Assembly (NCBI RefSeq): GCF_041514305.1
Contig: NZ_JBGMWH010000012.1
Coordinates: 1-64,000, forward strand
DNA from: Salinarimonas chemoclinalis
GTDB lineage: Bacteria > Pseudomonadota > Alphaproteobacteria > Rhizobiales > Beijerinckiaceae
Reading direction: 5' to 3'
Length of the DNA: 64,000 bases
Part shown: piece by piece, positions 23,825 through 33,305 of the stretch
Layout of the letters: every line of letters starts with the position of its first letter
Position numbering within the stretch: the stretch's first letter is position 1
Translations under genes and position numbers: made by a program
Notes under the pieces: generated by a model
Seen by the model: the letters and a program-made list of their open reading frames with translations, nothing else
What the model was told of the DNA's origin: nothing
Databases searched by the model: none

Positions 23825-26211
23825 GCAAGGACAAGGAACTGGTGCTGCCCCTCTCGGACCTGACGAGAGGCGAGGGCGCGCTCGTCGGCGGCAAGAATTC
23901 CTCGCTGGGCGAGATGATCGGCAACCTCGCCGCGCAAGGCATCCGGGTGCCCGGGGGCTTCGCCACCACCGCCGCCGCCTACTGGCGCTACGTCGAGGCG
24001 AACGATCTCGGCCCGGTGATCACGGAGGCGATCGGCGGGCTGGAGAGCGACCTCTCGAACCTCCACGCCGTCGGCGAGCGGGTGCGGGGGCTGCTGCTCG
24101 AGGCCCATTTCCCGGACGACCTGCGCGACGCGGTCCTCGCCGCCTATGCCGAGATGGCGACGGACGGCAGGAAGGCGAAGGTCGCGGTGCGCTCCTCGGC
24201 CACCGCCGAGGACCTGCCCGAGGCGAGCTTCGCCGGGCAGCTCGAGACCTTCCTCAACATCGAGGGCAACAACGCGCTCCTCGACGCCTGCCGGCGCTGC
24301 TACGCCTCGCTCTTCACCGACCGGGCGATCGCCTATCGCGAGAACCACGGCTTCGACCACATGAAGGTCGCGCTTTCCGTCGGGGTCCAGCGCATGGTGC
24401 GCTCCGACATCGCCTCCTCCGGCGTGATGTTCTCGATCGACACCGAGACCGGCTTTCCCCGCTCCGTACTGATCACCGGCGCCTGGGGGCTCGGCGAGAC
24501 CGTGGTGCAGGGCATCGTCGAGCCCGACGAGTTCCAGGTCTTCAAGCCGCTCCTGGAGACGCCGGGGCTGACCCCCATCGTCGAGAAGGCGCGCGGCGCC
24601 AAGAGCCGCAAGATGGTGTTCTCCGCGCCCGGCGCGCGGTTCCCCACGCGCACGGTCGACACGACGGAGGACGAGCGCCGGCGCTTCACGCTCGACGACG
24701 CGGAGGTGATGCAGCTCGCCCGCTGGGCGACCGCGATCGAGAAGCACTACGGCCAGCCCATGGACATGGAATGGGCCAAGGACGGCGAGACGGGCGAGCT
24801 CTTCATCGTCCAGGCGAGGCCCGAGACCGTGCAGTCGCGCCGCGAGGCGGGGCAGCTCAAGTCCTATGCGCTGAAGAGCAAGGGCAGGCTCCTGGTCGAG
24901 GGTCTCTCCGTCGGCGACGCCATCGGCGCGGGCCGCGTGTGCAAGCTCGACACGCCCGCGGACATCGAGAAGTTCGAGCCCGGCGCCGTGCTCGTCACCA
25001 CCATGACGGACCCCGACTGGGTGCCGATCATGAAGAAGGCGGCGGCCATCGTCACCGATCACGGCGGACGCACGAGCCACGCCGCGATCGTCTCGCGCGA
25101 GCTGGGGCTCCCCGCCATCGTCGGCACGGAGATCGGCACGTCGGTGCTCGAGAACGGCATGGAGATCACGGTCTCCTGCGCGGAGGGCGACGTCGGCCGG
25201 GTCTACGAGGGCATCGCCGACTTCGCGGTGGAGGAGACCGACCTCTCCGAGATCCCCGCCACCAAGACCAAGGTGATGATCAACCTCGCCAACCCGTCCG
25301 CCGCCTTCCGCTGGTGGCGGCTGCCGACCGACGGCGTCGGGCTCGCGCGCATGGAGTTCATCGTCTCCAACCACATCAAGGTCCATCCCATGGCCTTGGT
25401 GCGCTACGACCAGCTGGAGGACAAGCAGGTCCGCCGCGAGATCGACGACCTCACCCGGGGCTACGCCTCCCGCGAGGAGTTCTTCGTCGACGTGCTCGCC
25501 CGCGGCGTCGCCCGCATCGCGGCCGCGCACTATCCGAAGCCCGTCGTGCTGCGCATGAGCGACTTCAAGACGAACGAGTACGCGGAGCTGCTCGGCGGCC
25601 GGGGGTTCGAGCCCGAGGAGGAGAACCCGATGATCGGCTGGCGCGGGGCGAGCCGGTACTACCACCCGGACTACCGCGAGGGCTTCGCCCTGGAATGCCG
25701 GGCGGTGAAGCGGGCCCGCGAGGTGATCGGCATGACCAACATCGTCATGATGATCCCCTTCTGCCGCACGCCCGAGGAGGCCGACAAGGTGCTCGACGAG
25801 ATGGCGAGGAACGGCCTGCGCCGCGGCGAGAACGGGCTCGAGGTCTACGTCATGGCGGAGCTCCCCTCGAACGTGCGCCTCGCCCACCGCTTCGCCGAGC
25901 GCTTCGACGGGTTCTCCATCGGCTCGAACGACCTCACCCAGCTCGTGCTCGGCGTCGACCGCGACTCCGACCGCCTCGCCTCGCTCTTCGACGAGCGCCA
26001 CGAGGCCGTGAAGAGCTTCATCAGCGATCTGCTCGTCGCGGCCAAGAAGAGCGGCACCCACACCGGCATCTGCGGCCAGGCCCCGAGCGACCACCCGGAC
26101 TTCGCGCGCTTCCTCGTCGAGGAGGGCATCGACACGATCTCGGTGACGCCCGACACGTTCCTGCGGGTGAAGCGCGAGGTGGCCCAGGCGGAGGCGGATC
26201 TCGGCCGCTGA
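23821..26211 (+). CDS. ppsA: Phosphoenolpyruvate synthase
   Basis: The product is 796 aa. It converts pyruvate and ATP to PEP, AMP and phosphate for gluconeogenesis. The N-terminal ATP-grasp domain shows VGGKNSSLGEM and VRSSATAEDLPEASFAGQ. The swivelling phospho-His domain shows TDHGGRTSHAAIVSRE with catalytic His 420. The C-terminal PEP/pyruvate barrel shows GLARMEFIVSNHIKVHP, the metal and substrate motifs MIPFCRTPEEA and FSIGSNDLTQL, and the cysteine loop GICGQAPSDHP. Its ATG overlaps the GH65 stop, so the two are one translation unit, which ties disaccharide breakdown or turnover to gluconeogenic flux. Confidence 0.95.
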   Translation: MSKDKELVLPLSDLTRGEGALVGGKNSSLGEMIGNLAAQGIRVPGGFATTAAAYWRYVEANDLGPVITEAIGGLESDLSNLHAVGERVRGLLLEAHFPDDLRDAVLAAYAEMATDGRKAKVAVRSSATAEDLPEASFAGQLETFLNIEGNNALLDACRRCYASLFTDRAIAYRENHGFDHMKVALSVGVQRMVRSDIASSGVMFSIDTETGFPRSVLITGAWGLGETVVQGIVEPDEFQVFKPLLETPGLTPIVEKARGAKSRKMVFSAPGARFPTRTVDTTEDERRRFTLDDAEVMQLARWATAIEKHYGQPMDMEWAKDGETGELFIVQARPETVQSRREAGQLKSYALKSKGRLLVEGLSVGDAIGAGRVCKLDTPADIEKFEPGAVLVTTMTDPDWVPIMKKAAAIVTDHGGRTSHAAIVSRELGLPAIVGTEIGTSVLENGMEITVSCAEGDVGRVYEGIADFAVEETDLSEIPATKTKVMINLANPSAAFRWWRLPTDGVGLARMEFIVSNHIKVHPMALVRYDQLEDKQVRREIDDLTRGYASREEFFVDVLARGVARIAAAHYPKPVVLRMSDFKTNEYAELLGGRGFEPEEENPMIGWRGASRYYHPDYREGFALECRAVKRAREVIGMTNIVMMIPFCRTPEEADKVLDEMARNGLRRGENGLEVYVMAELPSNVRLAHRFAERFDGFSIGSNDLTQLVLGVDRDSDRLASLFDERHEAVKSFISDLLVAAKKSGTHTGICGQAPSDHPDFARFLVEEGIDTISVTPDTFLRVKREVAQAEADLGR

Positions 26212-26256
26212 CGGGCGCCGGGAGGCGTGCGGCGCGACCAGGGCGGCGCCATCGGC

Positions 26257-27483
26257 TCACGACCCGGGCGCCGCCACCCGCCCGATCACCGCCTTGCGCA
26301 TCGCCGCGTCGATGCGCGCGTGCGCGCTCACGCGCTCGGCGCCGACGAGGCCGGCGAGGCGGTGGAGCGCCGCGCGCAGGGGCTCGCGTTCCGTCCAGGG
26401 CACGGCCTCGAGCCGTTCCACCATCAGCCGTCGGCCCTCGACGAGGCGCAGGTCGACGATGCCGGCGAAGCGGGCACGGTGCACGAGCGGCATGGCGAAG
26501 TAGAAGCTGCGCTCACGCCTGGGCTTGTAGGCCTCGAACAGGAAACGCCGACCGAACAGGCGCGCGAAGCGCGGGCGGTCGAAGAGCAGGTTGTCGAGCG
26601 GCGGGACGATCCGCATCGGGTCGTCTGGCGCCGGCGCGTCGCCCTCGGCGGCCGCGCGCAGGGCGTCGAGATCCTCCGCGAGCACGAGGTGCGCCACCGG
26701 CTCGCCGTCGACGACGACCTCCACCGGCACGGCGCCGATCCGGTCGAGCGCGGCGTGGGTGAGCGTGCGCAGGCGCTCCCTGCGCGCGTCCCCGCGCCAG
26801 GGGCCGGCGTGATGCTGCACGCGCTCGACGAGCGCGTCGGGGGTGGCGAGGCGCAGGACCTCGAGCGCGTAGCGGGCGAGGTCGGCGACCGCCGCCTCGT
26901 CGAGCGGGCCGGGAACGACGGGCTCGCAGGCGTCGGGATGCAGGCGCTCGGTCAGGTCGAACACCCGCTCGAAGGAGCGGGAACGCCCGGCGATCTGGAG
27001 GCGCCCGGCGAGATGGAGCCGCTCCAGCGCGATCGTCGTCGCCTTGAGCGTGTCGAAGCCGCCTGGCACGCGCAGGCTGTCGAAGTCGCGCGCCTTGGCC
27101 GGTCCGTGCGCGCGGATCCGGTCGAGGACGCGCTCCTCCAGCGCGGCGACCTCGGCGTCGCTCATGCCGGCGATGCGGTAGCGGCCGGCGCGGTGGGCCA
27201 TTCCCTCCATGAAGCGGCGACGCCAGGCGCTGCGCACGAGGTGGACCGGGTAGTGCTGCTCGACGAAGCCGCCCGGCCCGTAGACCCGCGCGTCGAAACC
27301 GCGGGTCGGCACGTCGGCGCGCGCGGCGAGAACGAGCTCGTGATTGCGCCCGCCGGCGATGCGGATCGTGTCGATCTGCACCATGCCGAGCCGCGCGAGC
27401 GGCGCCGCGTCCACCCAATGCGCGCCCGCGAGCCCCAGCCGCTCGCACAGGAACCGCCGCGCCGCCTCCGCCTCGATCCGCAT
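26257..27483 (-). CDS. YcaQ-like winged-helix protein (putative DNA glycosylase)
   Basis: The product is 408 aa of the HTH_42 superfamily. E. coli YcaQ (AlkX) and Streptomyces AlkZ in this family unhook DNA interstrand crosslinks by glycosylase action using a QxQ or QxD motif. Here GMVQIDTIRI near residue 33 gives a QxD-type motif (QID). Other family stretches are EQHYPVHLVRSAWRRRFMEG and PLDNLLFDRPRFARLFG, RRFLFEAYKP, RERSFYFAMP. The ATG at MRIEAEAAR is chosen; the frame upstream is poor. Which lesions it handles is unknown. Confidence 0.82.
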   Translation of the reverse strand: MRIEAEAARRFLCERLGLAGAHWVDAAPLARLGMVQIDTIRIAGGRNHELVLAARADVPTRGFDARVYGPGGFVEQHYPVHLVRSAWRRRFMEGMAHRAGRYRIAGMSDAEVAALEERVLDRIRAHGPAKARDFDSLRVPGGFDTLKATTIALERLHLAGRLQIAGRSRSFERVFDLTERLHPDACEPVVPGPLDEAAVADLARYALEVLRLATPDALVERVQHHAGPWRGDARRERLRTLTHAALDRIGAVPVEVVVDGEPVAHLVLAEDLDALRAAAEGDAPAPDDPMRIVPPLDNLLFDRPRFARLFGRRFLFEAYKPRRERSFYFAMPLVHRARFAGIVDLRLVEGRRLMVERLEAVPWTEREPLRAALHRLAGLVGAERVSAHARIDAAMRKAVIGRVAAPGS

Positions 27484-27708
27484 GCCGCCTCCCGGTTCGA
27501 CCACCCGCAACCCGGCCGCTGATTCGCCCGGCCACCGCAATGCCGCGAGCCTAGCCCGACGCGACCCCCACCGCAGCCCGGTTCCGCTGAATTCCGGATG
27601 TCGGCGGGGCTTGCCAAGCGCGGTCGACCGGCAGAGCATGGACGGGCGAAGGCAAGCGCCCGCGAGAAGGCGCGTCCCCGAAGCGGGGCGAAACGCGGGA
27701 GGTCACCC

Positions 27709-29733
27709 ATGCCGGACACGGAGATCAGCGGCGGCGCGGCACGGTGCGTCGCCATCGTCGGCCCATTCCAGAGCGGCAAGACGACGCTCATGGAGAGCCT
27801 GCTCGAGCGCGCGGGCGCCATCGCGCGCGCCGGCTCCGTCGCGGCGGGAACGAGCGTGGGGGGCTCGAGCCGCGAGGCGCGCGCCCACGCCATGAGCACC
27901 GAGCTCGATTTCGCCGGCGCAGATTTCCTCGGCGAGACGTTCCACTTCGTCGACTGCCCCGGCTCCGTCGAACTCGCCCAGGACATGCGCGCGGTCCTGC
28001 CCGCCTGCGACGCGGCGATCGTCGTGTGCGAGGCCGACGAGCGCAAGATCCCGGCGCTCGAGCCGATCCTGCGGGAGCTGGAGGAGGCGGACGTGCCGCG
28101 CTTCCTCTTCCTCAACAAGATCGACACCGCCGCCCAGCGCGTGCGCGACACGCTGGCGCTGCTCCAGCGCGCCTCGCGCACGCCCCTGCTCCTGCGCCAG
28201 ATCCCGATTTGGAAGGACGGCATCGCGGTGGGCTTCGTCGACCTCGCCCTCGAGCGCGCCTTCATCTACCGCGAGCACGCGCCGAGCCGCGTCGTCGAAG
28301 GCTCGGACACGGCGCCGCCGGACGCGCGAGACGCGCGCTTCCAGATGCTGGAACGGCTCGCCGACTACGACGACGCGCTGATGGAGGAGCTCCTCTCCGA
28401 CATCGAGCCGCCGCGCGACCGCGTCTTCGACGACCTCGCCCGCGAGCTGCGCGAGCGCCACGTGGTGCCCGTCCTGTTCGGCTCGGCCGAGCACGGCAAC
28501 GGCGTGACGCGCCTCCTCAAGGCGCTGCGCCACGAGGCGCCGCGCCTGCCGCAGACGCGCGCCCGCCTCGGCGTCTCCCCCGAGGGCCCGCCGCTCGCCC
28601 AGGTGATCGCGACCCGCCACACGGGCCACGCAGGCAAGCTCTCCGTCGCGCGCGTGCTGCGCGGCCGCATCGCCGAGGGCGATGGCGTCGTCGGCTCGCG
28701 CGGCGCGTCCGCACGCGTCGCCGGCGTCGCCGCCCTGTGCGGCGAGGCGAGCCGGCGCATCGGCGAGGCGGGCGAGGGCGCCCTCGTCGGGCTCGCCAGG
28801 CTCGACACGGTCGTCACGGGGGAGAGCGTCCAGGTGGGCCGCGAGCGGCCGGACGCCGTCGCCACCGTGGTCGCGCCGGACCCCGTCCACGTGCGCGTGG
28901 TGCGCGTGCCCGACCGCAAGGACGAGGCGAAGCTCGCCGCCTGCCTGGCCAGGCTCCGCGACGAGGACCCCGCCCTCGTCGTGCGCCAGGACGCCGACAC
29001 CGGTGCGCTGCGGATCATGGGCCAGGGCGAGATCCACCTGCGGCTGGCGGTCGAGCGGCTCGCGAGCCGCTTCGGTCTCGCGGTCGAGACCGAGGCACCC
29101 GCGATCGCCTATCGCGAGACGATCCGCCGCCCGGCGAGCGCGCGGGCGCGCCACAGGAAGCAGACCGGCGGGCACGGCCAGTTCGCCGACGTCGCCGTCA
29201 CGGTCGCGCCGCTGCCCCGTGGCGAGGGCTTCGCCTTCGCCGACACGATCACCGGCGGCGTCGTGCCCAGGCAATGGATCCCCTCGGTGAAGGCGGGCGC
29301 GCAGGCCGCGCTCGCGAGCGGACCACAGGGCCATCCCGTCGTCGACGTGGCGGTGACACTCGAAGACGGCGGCTGGCACGCGGTCGACTCGTCCGACGCC
29401 GCCTTCCAGGCCGCCGGTCGCGCGGCCGTCGCGCGGGCGCTCGCGGAGGCCGGGACGACCGTGCTCGAGCCCGTGCTCGCGGTGGAGATCGTCGCGCCGT
29501 CGGACGCCATCTCGAAGGCGACGCAGCTCGTCTGCGCGCGGCGCGGCCAGATCCAGGCCTACGCGCCGCGCCCGGGCTGGGAGGGCTGGGACGTGCTCGG
29601 CGCGCTCCTGCCCGAGGCGGAGATGGACGGGTTCATCGTCGACCTGCGCTCGCTCACCGCGGGCGTCGGCACCTTCCGCGCCCGCTTCGATCACATGGTG
29701 GAGGTGGTCGACAAGGCGGCGCGGACGGGCTGA
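27709..29733 (+). CDS. Elongation factor G-like translational GTPase
   Basis: The product is 674 aa with the five-domain EF-G layout. The G domain has P-loop GPFQSGKT (18-25), DCPGSVEL as G3 (82-89) and NKID as G4 (136-139). Domain II is followed by GQGEIHLRLAVERL (domain III) and domain IV with TGGHGQFADVAV. It differs from canonical EF-G at the P-loop (usually AHIDAGKT) and G3 (usually DTPGHVDF; here the post-PG His is Ser). Loss of this His, which in EF-Tu/EF-G activates water for GTP hydrolysis, suggests altered GTPase behaviour. Such EF-G paralogues are known in alphaproteobacteria and their role is unclear. GGGAGG precedes the ATG. Confidence 0.88.
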   Translation: MPDTEISGGAARCVAIVGPFQSGKTTLMESLLERAGAIARAGSVAAGTSVGGSSREARAHAMSTELDFAGADFLGETFHFVDCPGSVELAQDMRAVLPACDAAIVVCEADERKIPALEPILRELEEADVPRFLFLNKIDTAAQRVRDTLALLQRASRTPLLLRQIPIWKDGIAVGFVDLALERAFIYREHAPSRVVEGSDTAPPDARDARFQMLERLADYDDALMEELLSDIEPPRDRVFDDLARELRERHVVPVLFGSAEHGNGVTRLLKALRHEAPRLPQTRARLGVSPEGPPLAQVIATRHTGHAGKLSVARVLRGRIAEGDGVVGSRGASARVAGVAALCGEASRRIGEAGEGALVGLARLDTVVTGESVQVGRERPDAVATVVAPDPVHVRVVRVPDRKDEAKLAACLARLRDEDPALVVRQDADTGALRIMGQGEIHLRLAVERLASRFGLAVETEAPAIAYRETIRRPASARARHRKQTGGHGQFADVAVTVAPLPRGEGFAFADTITGGVVPRQWIPSVKAGAQAALASGPQGHPVVDVAVTLEDGGWHAVDSSDAAFQAAGRAAVARALAEAGTTVLEPVLAVEIVAPSDAISKATQLVCARRGQIQAYAPRPGWEGWDVLGALLPEAEMDGFIVDLRSLTAGVGTFRARFDHMVEVVDKAARTG

Positions 29734-29879
29734 GGGGCGAAGCGCGTCCGGCGGGAGTGCGCAAACGCGATTTCCCGCATGGGGCGGAGGTCCCGCGATG
29801 CGCGATGGACACCGGGCGTGCCGTCGCTAGCGCCTGCAGCCGCGCCGATCCGGCGCGCTCCTTTCCGAAAGCAACCCCG

Positions 29880-30227
29880 GTGACTCCCAGCTTCCCGCAC
29901 CCCGCGCGCGCCCTCGGCGCCTGCGCGCTTCTCCTCGCCGCCACGTTCGTCCCCGGCGCCGCCCTCGCGCAGAACCGGGTCGTCTAGATCGTCAACCACA
30001 CCGGCGTGACGATGATGGAGTTCTACGCCTCCAACGTCGATCGCTCGAGCTGGGAGGAGGACATCCTCGGCATGGACGTCCTCGGCAGCGGCTACTCGGT
30101 CGACGTCGACATCGACGACGGCTCCGGGCAGTGCCTGTTCGACTTCCGCGCGGTCTTCGCGGACGGCGACGAGGTCGTCGACAGCCGGGTCAACGTCTGC
30201 GAGATCTCGACCTTCACCTACGAGTGA
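29880..30227 (+). pseudogene. Secreted protein gene interrupted by an in-frame amber codon
   Basis: From a GTG start the frame encodes a clean Sec signal peptide ending GAALA|Q, then QNRVV and TAG at 29985-29987. The same frame continues at once with IVNHTGVTMMEFYASNVDRS, SWEEDILGMDVL and DDGSGQCLFDFRAVFADGDE to a TGA. The downstream part reads like a compact mature domain of small secreted proteins with two Cys (CLFDF and NVCEIS). Without the stop the product would be 115 aa. I read this as a recent nonsense mutation; a sequencing error or amber read-through are alternatives. The mature domain alone would start at an internal ATG (30012 or 30006) without export signal. Confidence 0.7.
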
Positions 30228-30234
30228 GGCCCCC

Positions 30235-33201
30235 TCACGCCGCCCGCTGCGCCAGCCGCGCACGGGCGGCCTCCGCCGTGCCCGGGCGGCCGATCAGCCA
30301 GCCCTGCGCCTCGGCGCATCCCTCCGCGCGCACCCGCTCGAGCTGCGCCTGCGTCTCGATCCCCTCCGCCGTGATGGCGATGCCGAGCCGTGCGCCGAGC
30401 CCGACGATGGCACGCACGATCGCCGCCGTGTCCGGATCCTCCATGTCGCGGATGAAGGACCGGTCGATCTTGATGCGGTCGAAGGCGAAGCGGCGCAGGT
30501 AGGACAGGGACGAATAGCCGGTGCCGAAGTCGTCGAGCGCGATGCGCACGCCGAGCGCGCGCAGCGCGCGGAGCTGGCGCATCACCGCCGCGTCGTCGCC
30601 GATCAGCACCGTCTCCGTGATCTCGAGTTCCAGCCGCGAGGCCGGAAGCCCGGAGCGGGCGAGCGCGTCCTCGACCTTCGCGACGAGATCGTCGCTCTCG
30701 AACTGGGCGGGGGAGACGTTGACGGCGACCCGCGTCGGCGCAGGCCAGGTCGCGGCGACCGCGCAGGCACGCCGCAGCACGAACTCGCCGAGCTCCGCGA
30801 TGAGCTTGGCCTGCTCGGCGAGCGGCACGAACCGGTCCGGCGGGATCTGCCCGCGGGTGGGGTGCGTCCAGCGCGCCAGCGCCTCGAATCCGGCGACCGC
30901 GCCGGTCTCGAGGTCGAGCGCCGGCTGGAAGTGCAGGTCGAGCTCCTCGCGGGCGATCGCCTCGCGCAGGTCGATCTCGAGTTCCTGGCGCTCGCGCTCG
31001 CTCGCGTCCATCGCCGGCTCGAAGAAGCGCACCGTCGAGCGCCCCTCGCCCTTGGCGCGGTAGAGCGCGAGGTCGGCGCTCTTGAAGAGCTGGTCGGCGT
31101 CCATGCCGTCGTGCGGCGCCATGGCGACGCCGATGCTCAGGCCCACCGACAGGTCGCGGCCCGCGAGCGAGACCGGCGTCGCGAAGGCCTGGGAGATGCG
31201 CTGGGCCAGCGAGCGCGCGGCCTCGGGCTGCTGTGCGCCGATCTGGAGGACGGCGAACTCGTCCCCGCCGAGCCGGGCGACGACGTCGCTCGCGCGCACC
31301 TGGCCGACGAGCCGGCCCGCCACCGCCTTGAGCAGGGCGTCGCCGACGGGGTGCCCGAGCGTGTCGTTGACGGCCTTGAAGCGGTCGAGGTCGATGCACA
31401 CGAGCGCGACGCTCTCGTCCGTCTTCGCCGCCGCCTCGAGCGCCTCGTCGAGGCGCTCGCGGAAATGCGCGCGGTTGGGCAGGTCGGTGAGCCCGTCGTG
31501 GCGGGCCATCCGCTCGGCGCGATGCTCCGCCTCCTTTCGGTCGGTGATGTCGGTGTGGGTGCCGACCATGCGCATGGCCCGGCCCGCGGTGTCGCGGGAG
31601 ACCACCTTGCCGCGGTCGAGGATCCAGCGCCAGGAGCCGTCCTTGTGGCGCACCCGGTGCTCGCTCGCGTAGAGCGCGGTCGCGCCCTCGAGATGCTCGG
31701 AAACGCGCGCCTCGACCGCGTCGCGATCCTCGGGATGGATCAGCGCCTGCCAGCTCGAGACGTGGGCGGGCACCTCGTCGCGACGATAGCCGAGCATCTG
31801 GGCCCAGCGCTCGCTGTGCCAGCCGTCGCCGGTGCGCAGGTCCCAGTCCCAGATGCCCTCGTTCGTCGCCTCGAGCGCGTAGGCGAGCCGCTCCTCGCTG
31901 GCGCGCAGCCGCGCCTCGGAGCGGCGCATCGCGTCCTCGACGAGCTTGCGCTCGGTGATGTCGATGTTGAGCCCGAGCACGCGCTCGCCGCCGGTGTCGG
32001 GATCGCGGCTCGGGCGTCCCACCGCCATGATCCAGCGTGTCCGGCCGCTCGGGAGGCGCACGCGGAACTCGGTGGCGTAGGAGCGCCCCGTGGCCAGGGC
32101 GGCGGTGCGGGCCCGCAGCACGCGCTCGTGGTCGTCGGGATGCATCAGCGCCTGGAAGGCCTCGCCGGGAAGCGTGTCCGGCGCGTCCTCGGGCAGGCCC
32201 AGCAGGCGCTTGCTCTCGCGGGAGATCCGCGAGGAGCCCGAGGCGACGTCGCGCTCGAACCAGCCGGCGCCGCCGGCCTCCAGCGCGAGCTCGAGCAGCT
32301 CCGTCGTGCGCGCGAGGCGCTCGCGGTCGCGCAGGATGTCGTCGATGTCGAGCGAGGCGGCGAGCCACTCGACGACGCGACCGTCCGCCGCGCGCCGGAT
32401 CGGGCTCAGCGTCAGCCGGTGCCAGCGATAGACGCCGTCGTGACGGCGCAGGCGCCCCTCCGTCTCGACGAACGAGCCCGACTCGATCGCGGCCGAACGC
32501 AACGCGGTGAGACGGGCGTCGTCGTCGGGATGGCGCAGCGCCACCCGCGAGGAGAGCGAGCCGAGCTCGCCGCCGTGATACTCGCGCAGGCGGGCGTTCT
32601 CGAAGACCGTGCGACCGTTCCCGTCGGTGATCCAGACCTTGTGGGGCAGCGCCTCGGCCAGCGCCCGATAGCGGGCCTCCGCCGCGGCGACGCACGCGTC
32701 CCGGTCCGCCTCCACCTCCCGCCGCCGGGCGCGCAGCGCCTCGACCACCATCGCGGCGCAGTCCTTCAGCGCCGCGAGCGCGTCCGCGCCGAGCCTGCGC
32801 GGGCGCGTGTCGATGACGCAGACGGTACCCACGCGGATGCCTGGATCGAGAACGAGCGGCACCGCGGCGTAGAAGCGCACGCCCGGCTCCCCGGTGACGA
32901 GCGGGTTGTCGCGAAAGCGCGGGTCGGAGGTGGTGTCCTCGACGACGAGGGGCGCGTCCGAGAGGATGGTGTGGGCGCACAAGGAGATCTCGCGGGGCGT
33001 CTCACGGACGTCCAGGCCGTGATGCGCCTTGAACCATTGCCGGTGCTCGTCCACGACCGTGACGAGCGCGATCGGCGTCCCGACGATCCGCGCGGCCGTG
33101 CGGCACGCCGCGTCGAAGCCGACCTCCGCCTCGGTGTCGAGGATGCGCAGTGCCCTGACGGCCGCGAGCCTTTCGGCTTCGTTCGCCGGAAACGGAACCA
33201 T
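30235..33201 (-). CDS. GAF/PAS/GGDEF/EAL cyclic-di-GMP signalling protein
   Basis: The product is 988 aa and has no membrane segment. Domains in order: GAF (about 10-160), three PAS domains (about 175-290, 300-420, 435-555, with WRWILDRG and GTHTDITDRK marking the last PAC motif), GGDEF (about 570-730, intact RLGGDEFAVL at 643-652) and EAL (about 745-985, FEALARWTHP, DDFGTGYSSLSYL, KIDRSFI). The active-site GGDEF is intact, and the EAL domain keeps its signature and the DDFGTGYS loop, so both synthesis and breakdown of c-di-GMP are possible. The ATG at 33201 is preferred because AGGGG lies five bases upstream; a GTG two codons earlier is the alternative. Nearby genes give no clue to the signal. 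Confidence 0.93.
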   Translation of the reverse strand: MVPFPANEAERLAAVRALRILDTEAEVGFDAACRTAARIVGTPIALVTVVDEHRQWFKAHHGLDVRETPREISLCAHTILSDAPLVVEDTTSDPRFRDNPLVTGEPGVRFYAAVPLVLDPGIRVGTVCVIDTRPRRLGADALAALKDCAAMVVEALRARRREVEADRDACVAAAEARYRALAEALPHKVWITDGNGRTVFENARLREYHGGELGSLSSRVALRHPDDDARLTALRSAAIESGSFVETEGRLRRHDGVYRWHRLTLSPIRRAADGRVVEWLAASLDIDDILRDRERLARTTELLELALEAGGAGWFERDVASGSSRISRESKRLLGLPEDAPDTLPGEAFQALMHPDDHERVLRARTAALATGRSYATEFRVRLPSGRTRWIMAVGRPSRDPDTGGERVLGLNIDITERKLVEDAMRRSEARLRASEERLAYALEATNEGIWDWDLRTGDGWHSERWAQMLGYRRDEVPAHVSSWQALIHPEDRDAVEARVSEHLEGATALYASEHRVRHKDGSWRWILDRGKVVSRDTAGRAMRMVGTHTDITDRKEAEHRAERMARHDGLTDLPNRAHFRERLDEALEAAAKTDESVALVCIDLDRFKAVNDTLGHPVGDALLKAVAGRLVGQVRASDVVARLGGDEFAVLQIGAQQPEAARSLAQRISQAFATPVSLAGRDLSVGLSIGVAMAPHDGMDADQLFKSADLALYRAKGEGRSTVRFFEPAMDASERERQELEIDLREAIAREELDLHFQPALDLETGAVAGFEALARWTHPTRGQIPPDRFVPLAEQAKLIAELGEFVLRRACAVAATWPAPTRVAVNVSPAQFESDDLVAKVEDALARSGLPASRLELEITETVLIGDDAAVMRQLRALRALGVRIALDDFGTGYSSLSYLRRFAFDRIKIDRSFIRDMEDPDTAAIVRAIVGLGARLGIAITAEGIETQAQLERVRAEGCAEAQGWLIGRPGTAEAARARLAQRAA

Positions 33202-33305
33202 GACCACCCCTGCTGGAGCGCTCCAAGCGTGGAGACGCCCATCCGAGATCGATCCTGCCGCTCAAAAGGTTTTATGTTGGTTATTGACCGGAGAAAAACC
33301 GCGTC

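Noticed and set aside
29985..29987. Amber codon as a programmed read-through or special amino acid site
   Set aside because: No read-through context or pyrrolysine genes are visible; a simple nonsense mutation is more likely.
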